From contig NZ_JAGIOE010000001.1 in assembly GCF_017876575.1 (NCBI RefSeq), forward strand, positions 3,390,443 to 3,454,442: DNA of 64,000 bases, read 5' to 3'. Under the pieces are notes generated by a model. The model made no database searches and was not told the DNA's origin. It was given only the letters and a program-made list of their open reading frames with translations. The position numbers and the translations under genes are program-made. Below are positions 17,652-26,003 of the stretch, one piece after another. Numbering within the stretch: the first letter of the stretch is position 1; each line of letters opens with the position of its first letter. The DNA comes from Paeniglutamicibacter psychrophenolicus (lineage in GTDB: Bacteria; Actinomycetota; Actinomycetes; Actinomycetales; Micrococcaceae).

Positions 17652-18596
17652 TCAAGCCGACGGGGTCCCGGTTCGGGCTCCGAAGGCCTCGGAGAGCGTG
17701 AGCAGGGCCAGTTTCCGGGCCGCCAGGGATTCGAGCAGCCCGGGCAGCGCCTCGGCCACGCCGCGGGCGGTTCCCGAGGACGGGCGGTTGAAGTGACCGA
17801 TCCCCACATCCCCCGCACGCAACTGCCTGGTTTGCGCCGCGACGCCCGCGGCTCGGAACGTCGCGCCGGCGTCGAGGTTGACGGTGAAATTCATCGGGAC
17901 CAGGCCCAGCTCGCGGCACAGCGCGGCACCAAGTTCGTCCATGTGCGCGGTCCCGGAGCGGAAGAACTTTGCGCGGATCCCGAAGGTGTCGGCCAGGTGG
18001 CGCTGGTTGTCCATGATCTCGTCATAGGCGGCCCCGATGCTTGCGGTGCCAGGTATGCCGTATGCCCCCTGCCCCCGGCTGGCCAGCGGCGCGTGCGTGG
18101 TGCCGTGGTTGGCGATCTCGAAGAGCGGGTCGGCGGCCAGTTCGCGGACCAGCCCCGGGTTGGCCCGGGCCCACCGCTGGTTGATGAACAGCGTGGCCGG
18201 CGCCCGGTGTTTGCGCAGTGCCGCCATCAACGCGGCGTCGTAGCCCTCGCCGCCCGGTCCCCCGCAGGCGTCGAAGGTCAGCGCTGCTCCCCGCGCCGTG
18301 GCCGGCAGGCCGAGCTCGATGCCCTTGGCTTCCAGCCCGAACGCGCCGGAGGGCTTCGAGGCATAGGCGGAGAGAACCGCGCCGCGGCCGGGCACCGCGC
18401 GGGCCGGTGCGGTTGCCTCGACCGGTGGCGACGGTGCGGGTGCCGGGGCGGACGGAGAGGTGGCGGCGGTCGGCGCGGGACCCGTCGGGGACAGCGGGTC
18501 GGCGGCGCAGGAGGCCAACAGGGCGGCACCGGTCCCGAGCAGGGCAGCGAGCAGCGTGCGGCGCCCCGTCGGGGAGCCGGAAAACTGTGTGTGCAT
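17652..18596 (-). CDS. polysaccharide deacetylase-like lipoprotein
   Basis: The protein has 314 residues. The N-terminus GRRTLLAALLGTGAALLASC carries an RR pair and a lipobox with cysteine at residue 30, so it is probably exported (possibly by Tat) and lipid-anchored by the Lgt encoded later in this window. A Pro/Ala/Ser linker follows, then a NodB-type domain with ALTFDACGG (a TFDxCG variant of the metal-binding Asp motif) and NHGTTHAPL (the H-x-x-x-H zinc site), plus FFRSGTAH. It would remove acetyl or other N-acyl groups from cell-wall or surface glycans; the substrate is not evident. The start is the ATG 4 bp after the upstream acetyltransferase stop, which implies co-transcription. No clear Shine-Dalgarno is seen. 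Confidence 0.82.
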   Translation of the reverse strand: MHTQFSGSPTGRRTLLAALLGTGAALLASCAADPLSPTGPAPTAATSPSAPAPAPSPPVEATAPARAVPGRGAVLSAYASKPSGAFGLEAKGIELGLPATARGAALTFDACGGPGGEGYDAALMAALRKHRAPATLFINQRWARANPGLVRELAADPLFEIANHGTTHAPLASRGQGAYGIPGTASIGAAYDEIMDNQRHLADTFGIRAKFFRSGTAHMDELGAALCRELGLVPMNFTVNLDAGATFRAAGVAAQTRQLRAGDVGIGHFNRPSSGTARGVAEALPGLLESLAARKLALLTLSEAFGARTGTPSA

Positions 18597-18600
18597 GGAA

Positions 18601-19896
18601 CTAGAAATCCGCCTGGCAGTAGGGAATGGTGTCGGTGGAGAAGAGGGCGTCAAGCGTGCCCAGCGCCTCGGGTGTGTGGACCTTCAGCACCCCGGCCGCG
18701 GCCAGGTGCGTGGCGCTGAAACCGCCCAGGTACAGCGAAGCGAGGTCGCGGACATCCAGGGTCGCCTCGGGCACCGCCCCCTCCGGTGCACGGCGCACCC
18801 CTGCGGCGGAGTCCTGGACCATCAGGTCCCAGATGCCGTCGGCGAACCCCAGGGAGTCGTGCACGCGCAACCGGATGTGCCCGTCGCGCCCGTAGGCGCG
18901 CGCGGACAGCGCGGTCTCCAAATCCAGGATGCGCAGCCAGAGGTGGTCGCCCATGGAGGCGACCTTGTAGGCGCGCGCGTTTTCCAGCACGGTGGGCACC
19001 ACGTCGTCGACCGGTCCGCGGCCGGTGATCTTTTCCACCAGGTCGTGGGCGCCGAGGTAGGCGATGAGTTCGCGGCGGGCGGCGCCGGTGGCGGTGCACA
19101 TCTGGCCGATCTCCATGGTGGGCGGGGCGGTCTTCCACCCGGCAAAGACGTAGCTCATGAAGCCGTCCGGCTTGCCCTGGGCGTCGAGGTGCAGGGCGGC
19201 GCGCAGGTTCTTCACCGGCTTGAGCGAGTCGTAGTCCTCCCACAGCCCGGCGGCCTGGCCCACGTCGAATTGCGTGGCACTGATCGAGCCCAGCGTGTGG
19301 GCGTGGGCGGCGGCAAAGATGCCCGGGGCGTAGTTCTTCAGTTCCCTGGGGTCCACGGCAACCACCGTGCCCTCGTTTTCCACGCGCATCGAGGCCCCGC
19401 GGTGGGTCTTGAGAGTGAAGCGTGCCCGCTGGGTGGCCCGGCCGAACCCGAAGCGCCCGTAGATGGTCGCCTCCGAGGCGGTCAACGCGGCGAACACGGT
19501 CCCGGCCTCGCGGGCGCCCGCAAGGTCCTCGGTGATCAGCCGGCGCAGCAGGCCGCGGCGGCGGTGGGTGGGGCTGACGGTGACCGAGGTGATCTGGTGC
19601 ACCGGCATCAGGTTCCCTCCCCCGATGTTCAGCGTCCCGGGGAACGAGGCATAGGTGGCCACCGGGGCCTCGGCGTGCAGCGAGGGCTGCACCGCGGACT
19701 CGTCGTAGACGGCCGTGAAGGTCGTGTTGTCGTTGATCTCGAGCCCGGCGAGGATCTTGAGCTCCTCGGCCTCCAGCGCGGCCTCGTGGAAGCCGCGGCT
19801 GATGGACGTGAGGAATTCCACGGTGGCCGCGGAAGGGACACCGTCGATGAGTTCGGGTTCAAACCGTTCAATGCGAATCGTGGTGTCATCACTCAT
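18601..19896 (-). CDS. Eis-like GNAT acetyltransferase (copy 2)
   Basis: This 431-residue cytosolic enzyme has the Eis layout. A GNAT domain has the acetyl-CoA loop VTVSPTHRRRGLLRRL and the catalytic-region segment ATIYGRFGFG. A second degenerate GNAT domain and a C-terminal SCP2-like domain end in a terminal phenylalanine (QADF), whose carboxylate serves as the general base in Eis enzymes. Eis proteins N-acetylate amines such as aminoglycosides or polyamines and lysines; the natural substrate here is unknown. It is paralogous to the gene immediately upstream (19954-21252), 57 bp away on the same strand, and is followed 4 bp later by the deacetylase gene. Confidence 0.86.
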   Translation of the reverse strand: MSDDTTIRIERFEPELIDGVPSAATVEFLTSISRGFHEAALEAEELKILAGLEINDNTTFTAVYDESAVQPSLHAEAPVATYASFPGTLNIGGGNLMPVHQITSVTVSPTHRRRGLLRRLITEDLAGAREAGTVFAALTASEATIYGRFGFGRATQRARFTLKTHRGASMRVENEGTVVAVDPRELKNYAPGIFAAAHAHTLGSISATQFDVGQAAGLWEDYDSLKPVKNLRAALHLDAQGKPDGFMSYVFAGWKTAPPTMEIGQMCTATGAARRELIAYLGAHDLVEKITGRGPVDDVVPTVLENARAYKVASMGDHLWLRILDLETALSARAYGRDGHIRLRVHDSLGFADGIWDLMVQDSAAGVRRAPEGAVPEATLDVRDLASLYLGGFSATHLAAAGVLKVHTPEALGTLDALFSTDTIPYCQADF

Positions 19897-19953
19897 GGTC
19901 GTGGGGTGCTCTCTGAATGGGGATCGGGTGGGTGGCGGGGTGCCGGAATGGGC

Positions 19954-21252
19954 CTAGAACCCGTTGATGGCGTGGGGCACCCCGGGCAAGTCGAGCAGCG
20001 CGGCCAGCGCCGCCACGCTGGTGTGCGAGGACGGTTCCAGCAGTCCGGCGGCGATGAGCCCGGCGGTGTCGCAGGAGCCCAGCAGCAGCGGGGCCAGGGC
20101 AACGACGTCGCAGGTGGCGTCCGCCGGGGACGCCTCGGCCAGTGCAGTGACGGTGGCCCGGCCGTCGCGGATTTCAAGGCCGTAGCGCCCGTCGGCCAGG
20201 CCCAGCGGGTCGGTGACGGCGAGCGTGAAGGAGCCGGTGCCGCGGTATTCCCTGGCATCGAAGGCCGCGGGCACATCCAGCACCCGCACCCACAGCCCGT
20301 GCTCGCGCTCGCTGAAGCCCACGCGGGCCGGGTTTTCCAAGGCCCAGGGCAGCGGGTCGTTCGCGGCGGCAAAGGGGCAGGAAACCGACTCGATGAGGTC
20401 GAAGCTGGCCAGGAAGCGGAAGATCTCCCGCCTGGCCACCTCGGTGGCCGCGACCAGGTCGCGGACCTTGAGCGTGATCGGTTTGGGATCCCAGCCGCCG
20501 AAGACATAGGTCACGTACCCCTGGATCTCCCCGGACCCGTCCAGGTACACCGCGGCGCGCAGCTTGGGTTCCGGTTCCGGGCCTTCCTCGCCCCAGGCCC
20601 CGGTGGCGTGGCGCAGGTAGGCCTCCTGGCGTCCCACCGAGCCGCGGCGCGTGGAATGGAAACGCTCGAAGACCCCATTGGCGATTCCCGCCAGTTTTCC
20701 CGGTGCAAGTTGCACCATGGACCCGGTCGCCGGCGCGTGGAAGCGCACGTCCCCGCGCACGTCCAGGTGCAGTGTCTGGGTCTCGGTCACCCGGCCGAAG
20801 CCGAAGCGCCCGTAGATGGTCGCCTCGGAGGCGGTCAGCGCGGCCACCGGGTACCCGGCCTGCTTGGCCCGGGACAGGTCCGCGGACATCAGCTCGCGCA
20901 GGATGCCGCGGCGCCGGTGCGTGGGCCGCACCGTGACCGAGGTGACAAGGTGTGCCGGGACCACGGCGGCCCCGATGTTCAGCGTCTTGGCGAAGGTGCC
21001 GTAGGTGGCCACCGGCACCAGCGGGTCCACCAGGTCCCGGGGGCGCGAATCGTCCCAGACCGCGGTCAGCACCCGCTCGTCGGCCTGGTGGGATTGGAGC
21101 ATCTGTTCGAGCTGCCCGTCGCTGGCGGGCTTGTAGTGGTAGAAACCCTCCCACACCCCGTTCACCCAGGCGGCATACCCCGGGGACGCGACGTCGGTGT
21201 CGGCGCCGCGTTCCACCGCGACGTTTCCGATGCGCAGGTGCCCGCCAAGCAT
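19954..21252 (-). CDS. Eis-like GNAT acetyltransferase (copy 1)
   Basis: This 432-residue protein has the same three-domain Eis architecture as the next gene: acetyl-CoA loop VTVRPTHRRRGILRELMSADL, ATIYGRFGFG, the middle domain with a YVTYVFGGW strand, and a C-terminal Phe (INGF). It shares long motifs with its neighbour but differs over most of its length, so the duplication is old. The ATG overlaps the polA stop by one base (TGATG), indicating coupling to polA. Function by family is an amine or lysine acetyltransferase; the substrate is unknown. Confidence 0.86.
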   Translation of the reverse strand: MLGGHLRIGNVAVERGADTDVASPGYAAWVNGVWEGFYHYKPASDGQLEQMLQSHQADERVLTAVWDDSRPRDLVDPLVPVATYGTFAKTLNIGAAVVPAHLVTSVTVRPTHRRRGILRELMSADLSRAKQAGYPVAALTASEATIYGRFGFGRVTETQTLHLDVRGDVRFHAPATGSMVQLAPGKLAGIANGVFERFHSTRRGSVGRQEAYLRHATGAWGEEGPEPEPKLRAAVYLDGSGEIQGYVTYVFGGWDPKPITLKVRDLVAATEVARREIFRFLASFDLIESVSCPFAAANDPLPWALENPARVGFSEREHGLWVRVLDVPAAFDAREYRGTGSFTLAVTDPLGLADGRYGLEIRDGRATVTALAEASPADATCDVVALAPLLLGSCDTAGLIAAGLLEPSSHTSVAALAALLDLPGVPHAINGF

Positions 21253-23948
21253 CAGTGTCCGGCGTCCTGCCAGGAGGCGCCGATGCCCACATGCACGTCG
21301 AGTGGGACCAACAGGTCCGCGGCCGCGCCCATCTTCTCGCGCACCAACGCCTCGACGGCTTCAAGTTCGCCCGCGGCGACCTCGAGGACCAATTCGTCAT
21401 GGACCTGCAACAGCATCCGCGACTTCAGGCCGGCGGCGGCCAGGCCTTCCTCGACCCCGAGCATCGCGCGCTTGATGATGTCGGCGGCCGAGCCCTGGAT
21501 CGGGGCGTTCAGCGCGGCACGTTCGGCGATGTCGCGCAGCTGACGGTTGTCGCTGGCCAGCTCCGGCAGGTAGCGGCGGCGGCCGAAGATGGTCTCGGTA
21601 TAGCCGTCCTTCCGGGCATCGTCGACCAGCTTGCGCAGGTAGTCGCGGACCGCGCCGAAGCGTGAGAAGTAGTCCTTCATCAGCGTGCGGGCCTCGTCGA
21701 CGGAGATCCGCAGCTGCTTGGAAAGCCCGAAGGAGCTCAGCCCGTAGGCCAGGCCGTAGCTCATGGCCTTGACCTTGGAGCGCATCTCGTTGGTGACGTC
21801 CTCGGGCTCGACATTGAACACGTGCGAGCCGACGAAACGGTGCAGGTCCTCGCCGTCCTTGTAGGCCTGGATCAATCCCTCGTCCTGCGAGAGATGCGCC
21901 ATGACGCGCATCTCGATCTGCGAGTAGTCGGCGGTCAGCAGCGTCTCGTAGCCCTCGCCGACGACGAAGACCTCGCGGATGCGCCGGCCGGCCTCGGAGC
22001 GGACCGGGATGTTCTGCAGGTTCGGGTTCAGCGAGGACAATCGTCCGGTCGCCGCGACGGTCTGCGCGTAGGTGGTGTGGATGCGGCCCTCGGGGGCCAC
22101 CGCCTTGCGCAGGCCCTCGACGGTCTGGCGTAGCTTGTTCGCGTCCCGGTGCGCCATCAGCGCCTTCAGGAACGGGTGCCCGGTGTTTTCCAGCAGGTCC
22201 TGCAGCGACTCGGCGTCGGTGGTGAAGCCGGTTTTGATCTTCTTGGTCCGCGGCAGGTCGAGTTCCTCGAAGAGGACCACCTGCAGCTGCTTGGGGCTGG
22301 AGAGGTTGACCTCGTGGCCGATGGCCTCGTAGGCCCGGTCGGTGGCCTGGTTGATGCTGGCGGTGAAACCGTCGTAGAGCTCGTCGAGCTTGGCGGTGTC
22401 GATGGCGATGCCGGCCATTTCCATGCGGGCCAGCACCAGCGAGAGCGGCATTTCCAGTTCCTTGAGCAGCGTCTCTCCCCCGCGCTCCACGAGCATCCCG
22501 GCCAGGAGCTGGGACAGCTGGCGCACCACGTGGGCGGCACGCACCGCCGGCGTGGCGTGGTCCGGGCCCTCCAGGTCGAAGGCCAGCTGACCGTCGGCCG
22601 GGGCCTTGGCTTCCTCCAGCGCGATGCGCAGGTGCTGCTGCGCGATGTCGGGCAACTCGTGGCTGCGGCGATCCGGCTGGATCAGGTACGCGGTGATCAT
22701 GGTGTCATCGACGACCCCGGCCAGCTCGAGCCCGTGTTCCAGCAACAGCTTGTAGGTGCCCTTGAAGTCGTGGACGGCCTTGGCATAGCTCGTCGAGGAA
22801 AGCACCTTGGCCAGCGCCTGTTTGGTGTCCGCGTCGATGTCCTGGAGGGAGACGAAGGCGGTGGCGTCGTTGGAGGCAAAGGCCACACCGACCACGTCGG
22901 TGCCGCCGGAGGCAGGAACGGTGGCGGCGTGCAGGCCCAGCAGCTGCGCGCCGTGGGCGCCGAACCAGCCCTGGAGCGCCGCTGCGTCGCCGAGCACCTC
23001 GTGGACCGGGATCACCGCTTCGGCGGCGGCGTCCTGCGGCTCGTCGCCAAAGAGGTCGAAGAGGCGCTTGCGCAGGGTGTTGAACTGCAATGCGTCGAAG
23101 AGTTCCTCGATGGCCTCGCGGTTCGGGCGCTCCAGTTCCATGGCCTCGATCCCCACCGGCAGCTCAAGGTCGCGCAAGAGGTGGTTCAGGCGGCGGTTGC
23201 GGGTCACGTTGTCCACGTTCTCGCGCAGCGAGTCGCCGACCTTGCCCTTGATGGCGTCGATGTTCTCCAGGATGCCGGGCAGCCCGCCGTAGAGGTTGAT
23301 CCACTTCGCGGCGGTCTTGGGTCCCACCCCGGGCACGCCCGGGAGGTTGTCGGCGGTCTCGCCGACCAGTGCGGCCAGGTCCGAGTACTGCTCGGGGCGC
23401 ACGAAGTACTTGGCCTCGACGGCGTCACCGTCCATCGGCGGGATGTCGGAGATCCCCTTCTTGGGGTAGAGCACCAGGGTCTTGTCGGTGATCAGCTGGA
23501 AGGCGTCGCGGTCCCCGGAGACCACCAGCACGTCCAGGCCCGCGGCCTCGCCCTTGGCGGCGAGGGTGGCGATGATGTCGTCGGCCTCGAAACCATCCAT
23601 GGTGATGGTGGGGATGTTCATGGCTTCCATGACCTTTTGGATCAGGTCGATCTGCCCGTAGAACTCTTCCGGGGTCTTGTTGCGCCCGGCCTTGTATTCG
23701 GTGTATTCCAGTGAGCGGAACGTGGGGGTGTCCAGGTCGAAGGCCACCGCCACGTGGGTGGGCTTCTGCTGCCGGATCATCGTCAGCAGCATCGACACGA
23801 AGCCGTGGACCGCGTTGGTGTGCTGCCCGGTGTCGGTTGCAAAGTTTTCCGCCGGCAATGCGTAGAAGGCGCGGAAGGCCATGGAGTGCCCGTCGATGAC
23901 GAGCAGGCGCTGGGGATCGGTTGCCACAAGTTTGGTTGATTCGCTCAC
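21252..23948 (-). CDS. polA: DNA polymerase I
   Basis: This 898-residue enzyme fills Okazaki gaps and repairs DNA. The N-terminal 5' nuclease has LLVIDGHSMAFRAFYALP, DGFEADDIIATLA and a helix-hairpin-helix GVPGVGPKTAAKW. The central 3'-5' exonuclease-like region lacks the clear D-x-E motif of proofreading enzymes, as in other Actinobacteria. The C-terminal polymerase has motif A (DYSQIEMRVMAHLS), an O-helix with KAMSYGLAYGLS and motif C (LLQVHDELVLEV). I choose the GTG at 23948 (V-SESTKLVATDPQ): it matches the family N-terminus and follows a TAGGCT -10 hexamer by 7 nt. An in-frame ATG lies 21 nt earlier at 23969. Its start region is nearly back-to-back with the divergent thioesterase gene. 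Confidence 0.96.
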   Translation of the reverse strand: MSESTKLVATDPQRLLVIDGHSMAFRAFYALPAENFATDTGQHTNAVHGFVSMLLTMIRQQKPTHVAVAFDLDTPTFRSLEYTEYKAGRNKTPEEFYGQIDLIQKVMEAMNIPTITMDGFEADDIIATLAAKGEAAGLDVLVVSGDRDAFQLITDKTLVLYPKKGISDIPPMDGDAVEAKYFVRPEQYSDLAALVGETADNLPGVPGVGPKTAAKWINLYGGLPGILENIDAIKGKVGDSLRENVDNVTRNRRLNHLLRDLELPVGIEAMELERPNREAIEELFDALQFNTLRKRLFDLFGDEPQDAAAEAVIPVHEVLGDAAALQGWFGAHGAQLLGLHAATVPASGGTDVVGVAFASNDATAFVSLQDIDADTKQALAKVLSSTSYAKAVHDFKGTYKLLLEHGLELAGVVDDTMITAYLIQPDRRSHELPDIAQQHLRIALEEAKAPADGQLAFDLEGPDHATPAVRAAHVVRQLSQLLAGMLVERGGETLLKELEMPLSLVLARMEMAGIAIDTAKLDELYDGFTASINQATDRAYEAIGHEVNLSSPKQLQVVLFEELDLPRTKKIKTGFTTDAESLQDLLENTGHPFLKALMAHRDANKLRQTVEGLRKAVAPEGRIHTTYAQTVAATGRLSSLNPNLQNIPVRSEAGRRIREVFVVGEGYETLLTADYSQIEMRVMAHLSQDEGLIQAYKDGEDLHRFVGSHVFNVEPEDVTNEMRSKVKAMSYGLAYGLSSFGLSKQLRISVDEARTLMKDYFSRFGAVRDYLRKLVDDARKDGYTETIFGRRRYLPELASDNRQLRDIAERAALNAPIQGSAADIIKRAMLGVEEGLAAAGLKSRMLLQVHDELVLEVAAGELEAVEALVREKMGAAADLLVPLDVHVGIGASWQDAGH

Positions 23949-23955
23949 AGGTGCC

Positions 23956-23961
23956 AGCCTA
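23956..23961 (-). promoter_or_regulatory. putative leaderless -10 element of polA
   Basis: TAGGCT (minus strand) lies 7 nt before the GTG start. That places the expected transcription start at or next to the start codon. No Shine-Dalgarno is visible before that GTG. Confidence 0.45.
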
Positions 23962-23967
23962 GTTGGC

Positions 23968-24486
23968 ATGGGCAATAATTTCACTGAAGACAACGCACGG
24001 GCCGCCGAGAGATCTGGCACCTTTGCCTCCAACGGCGCATCGGCGGGCAATCCGCATGCCCGGCAACTGGCCGCGCACGGCGTCCCCGAGGCCATGTGGC
24101 CGATGCTGGCCAGCCACGGGGTGGGGCCGCTGGTGGAGAAGCTGGGCATCATTTTCTCGGAGATCACGGCCGACCGCGTGGTGGCCACGATGCCGGTGGA
24201 GGGCAACCAGCAGGTGGCCGGGATCCTGCATGGAGGGGCGTCGGTGGCTCTGGCCGAGACCCTGGGGTCCTTTGCCGCGGCGGTGCACGGGAAGGGCCTG
24301 AAAAAGCCCGTGGGCGTGGACATTTCCGCAACGCACCACCGGGCAGGTGTCACCGGTTTGGTGACCGGGGTGTGCACCCCGATCCATCTGGGCCGGACGC
24401 TGACCACCCATGAGATCGTCATCAGCGACGAGGCAGGCCGGCGCCTGTGCACCTCGCGGATCACCAACATGCTGCTCGAGGTCTAG
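23968..24486 (+). CDS. hotdog-fold thioesterase (PaaI/EntH type)
   Basis: The protein has 172 residues. The hotdog core includes QVAGILHGGASVALAETLGS, the G-x-x-H-G-G-x-x-x-x-x-x-E signature of PaaI-type acyl-CoA thioesterases, followed by VGVDISATHHRAG and TTHEIVISDEAGRRL strands. It would hydrolyse aryl- or acyl-CoA esters, probably for menaquinone (MenI-like) or aromatic catabolism; the exact substrate is not apparent. The ATG lies 19 bp from the divergent polA start, leaving no room for a separate 5' leader unless promoters overlap. The 40-residue N-terminal extension is polar and not part of the fold. Confidence 0.87.
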   Translation: MGNNFTEDNARAAERSGTFASNGASAGNPHARQLAAHGVPEAMWPMLASHGVGPLVEKLGIIFSEITADRVVATMPVEGNQQVAGILHGGASVALAETLGSFAAAVHGKGLKKPVGVDISATHHRAGVTGLVTGVCTPIHLGRTLTTHEIVISDEAGRRLCTSRITNMLLEV

Positions 24487-25047
24487 GTGGAGCCGGGACA
24501 CGGGATCCGGAGGGTCTTGTGCCTGGGCGCGACAGGCAGCGGGAAGTCGACGCTGGCCGGTGAGCTCGGGCGAATCCTGGGACTGCCGGTGCACTACGTC
24601 GACGAGGAGATCGGTTGGCTGCCGGGCTGGACCAGCCGCCCGGCCGCCGAGCAGCGGGAGCTGGCGCTGCGGATCGCGGCCGAGCCGGCATGGGTCTTTG
24701 ATTCGGTCTACCGGCATTACCGGCAAGACATCGCAGAGAGCGCCGAGCTGATCGTGTGCCTGGATTATTCGCGGGTCGTCTCGCTGGGCCGGCTGCTGGT
24801 GCGCTCGGTGCGCCGCGCCGCGACGGGGCAAGAAACCTGCAACGGCAACAGGGAGACCTGGGCCAGGCTACTGGGCAAGGAATCCATCATCCGTTGGCAT
24901 TTCAGCACCTTTGCATCCAAGCGCCGACAGATCCGCGGCTATGAACAAACGCTGGGCCCCGTCAGGGTCAAGCGGTTCACCTCGCCGCGTGAAACACGCA
25001 GGTGGCTTGCTTGGCTCGAGGCCGGCCGGCCGGGTTCGAATCCCTAG
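24487..25047 (+). CDS. P-loop kinase-like / DNA topology modulation protein family
   Basis: The protein has 186 residues and starts with GTG directly after the thioesterase stop (adjacent codons), so it is co-translated with it. Walker A is GATGSGKS at residues 14-21. A VDEEIGWLPGW segment, WVFDSVYRHY and LIVCLDYSRVVSLGRLLVRS follow, then an Arg-rich region (RRQIRGY) like the lid of adenylate-kinase-type proteins. The family is often labelled topology modulation protein/FlaR but is best read as a small nucleoside or nucleotide kinase of unknown substrate. Its stop overlaps the stop of the convergent reductase gene by 4 bp (CTAG). Confidence 0.8.
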   Translation: MEPGHGIRRVLCLGATGSGKSTLAGELGRILGLPVHYVDEEIGWLPGWTSRPAAEQRELALRIAAEPAWVFDSVYRHYRQDIAESAELIVCLDYSRVVSLGRLLVRSVRRAATGQETCNGNRETWARLLGKESIIRWHFSTFASKRRQIRGYEQTLGPVRVKRFTSPRETRRWLAWLEAGRPGSNP

Positions 25048-25607
25048 TAGTCGCGGGTCTGGCCAGGCGCCTTGATGACGTCGTAGCGGGTCTCGCGCAC
25101 TCCCCCGGGATATTCTCGGCTGAAGGTCGGAGCCAGCTTGGTGTGTCCGCGCATGGCAAAGAGCGGACGGCCACCGCCCAGCAACACCGGCATCGTGTAG
25201 AGCTGCAGCTCGTCGAGCAAGCCCTCGTCCACGAACTGGCCGGCCAGCGAGCCGCCCCCGAGGACCCAGACGTCCTTGCCGTTGGCGCTGCGTGCCACGT
25301 CCCCGGCCCATTCATTCACGTCCCCGCGGACGAAGGTCAAATCTGCCCCGGGGAACGCAGCCAGTTCCCGGTGCGTGAAGACCCACACCGGCAGCCCCGC
25401 GTAGGGCCATTCCTCGAGCGCCTCGTTGAGCAGCCAGGAGTATGTGTCGGCGCCCATGGCGACGGCCCCGATCTGCCCCATGAATTCGGCGTAGCTTTCC
25501 GCCTGCCCCTCGAACCCGTCAAAGTCCATGAGCCAGTCGAGTCGATCGTTTTCATCGGCAATGTAGCCGTCGGCCGAGGCCGCCACGAAATACCTGAATT
25601 GCATCAT
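25044..25607 (-). CDS. dihydrofolate reductase-fold (RibD C-terminal type) reductase
   Basis: The protein has 187 residues. It begins MMQFRYFVAASADGYIAD, then has MGADTYSWLL, PVWVFTHRELA, and VWVLGGGSLAGQFVDEGLLDELQLYTMPVLLGGGRPLF. This is the NADPH-binding and substrate-loop pattern of the RibD-C/YyaP branch of the DHFR superfamily. These are NADPH-dependent reductases of usually unknown substrate; the true folate enzyme is normally separate. The ATG at 25607 is supported by TAGGAT exactly 7 nt upstream. The convergent upstream gene overlaps its stop by 4 bp. Confidence 0.84.
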   Translation of the reverse strand: MMQFRYFVAASADGYIADENDRLDWLMDFDGFEGQAESYAEFMGQIGAVAMGADTYSWLLNEALEEWPYAGLPVWVFTHRELAAFPGADLTFVRGDVNEWAGDVARSANGKDVWVLGGGSLAGQFVDEGLLDELQLYTMPVLLGGGRPLFAMRGHTKLAPTFSREYPGGVRETRYDVIKAPGQTRDY

Positions 25608-25614
25608 GGAGCCC

Positions 25615-25620
25615 ATCCTA
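25615..25620 (-). promoter_or_regulatory. putative leaderless -10 element of the DHFR-fold gene
   Basis: TAGGAT (minus strand) ends 7 nt before the ATG, the same geometry as at polA, hisI and the GPH transporter gene. No Shine-Dalgarno is seen. Confidence 0.45.
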
Positions 25621-25696
25621 TCCATGGGCGCGGCCCCATCGCCTGTATTCAGCAGGGGTTTCACGGCCCGAAGGCCGCAGACTGGGGCTTAAACGG

Positions 25697-25736
25697 CTTT
25701 CGCCCGCCCGGATCCAAGGATCCGGGCGGGCGAAAG
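25697..25736 (-). terminator. terminator of the pit operon
   Basis: A perfect 19-bp inverted repeat (CTTTCGCCCGCCCGGATCC and its complement) has a 2-nt AA loop, 27 bp after the stop of the small membrane gene. On the minus strand it is followed by CCGTTTAAG, a short T-rich run. Confidence 0.82.
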
Positions 25737-25763
25737 CGCAGGGTGGTTCGGCCGGCGTGTGGC

Positions 25764-26003
25764 TTAGGCGCCGAGGATCTTTTCGCTGAGCGAGGGCACG
25801 ATCAGGATGATCCCGAAGAGGACCACGATGCCGCACATGGCAAAGCAGCCGTAGGCGGCGAGCTTGGCCGGCATGGCCGAGCGCTTGGCGTCCTCACCGA
25901 CGGCGAGCATGCGCACACCAAAGGAGTAGGCACCGACGATGAACAGTGCGGCGACCCAGGTGGTGACGGCGACGATCAGGAATTCATCCCACTGAATGGT
26001 CAT
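25764..26003 (-). CDS. small two-helix membrane protein linked to Pit
   Basis: The protein has 79 residues. Two hydrophobic helices are visible (FLIVAVTTWVAALFIVGAYSFGV and CFAMCGIVVLFGIILIV, split here by a GEDAKRSAMPAKLAAYG loop). Its ATG overlaps the pit stop by one base (TAATG), so it is translated with the transporter. Similar small membrane proteins follow pit genes in other Micrococcaceae. No function is established; an accessory role to the phosphate transporter is inferred from the coupling. Confidence 0.8.
   Translation of the reverse strand: MTIQWDEFLIVAVTTWVAALFIVGAYSFGVRMLAVGEDAKRSAMPAKLAAYGCFAMCGIVVLFGIILIVPSLSEKILGA

Noticed and set aside
18460-21543. 1027-codon open frame antisense to the Eis-like genes and polA
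   Set aside because: It is a shadow of three real minus-strand genes at high GC, with repetitive Gly/Val/His composition and no domain.
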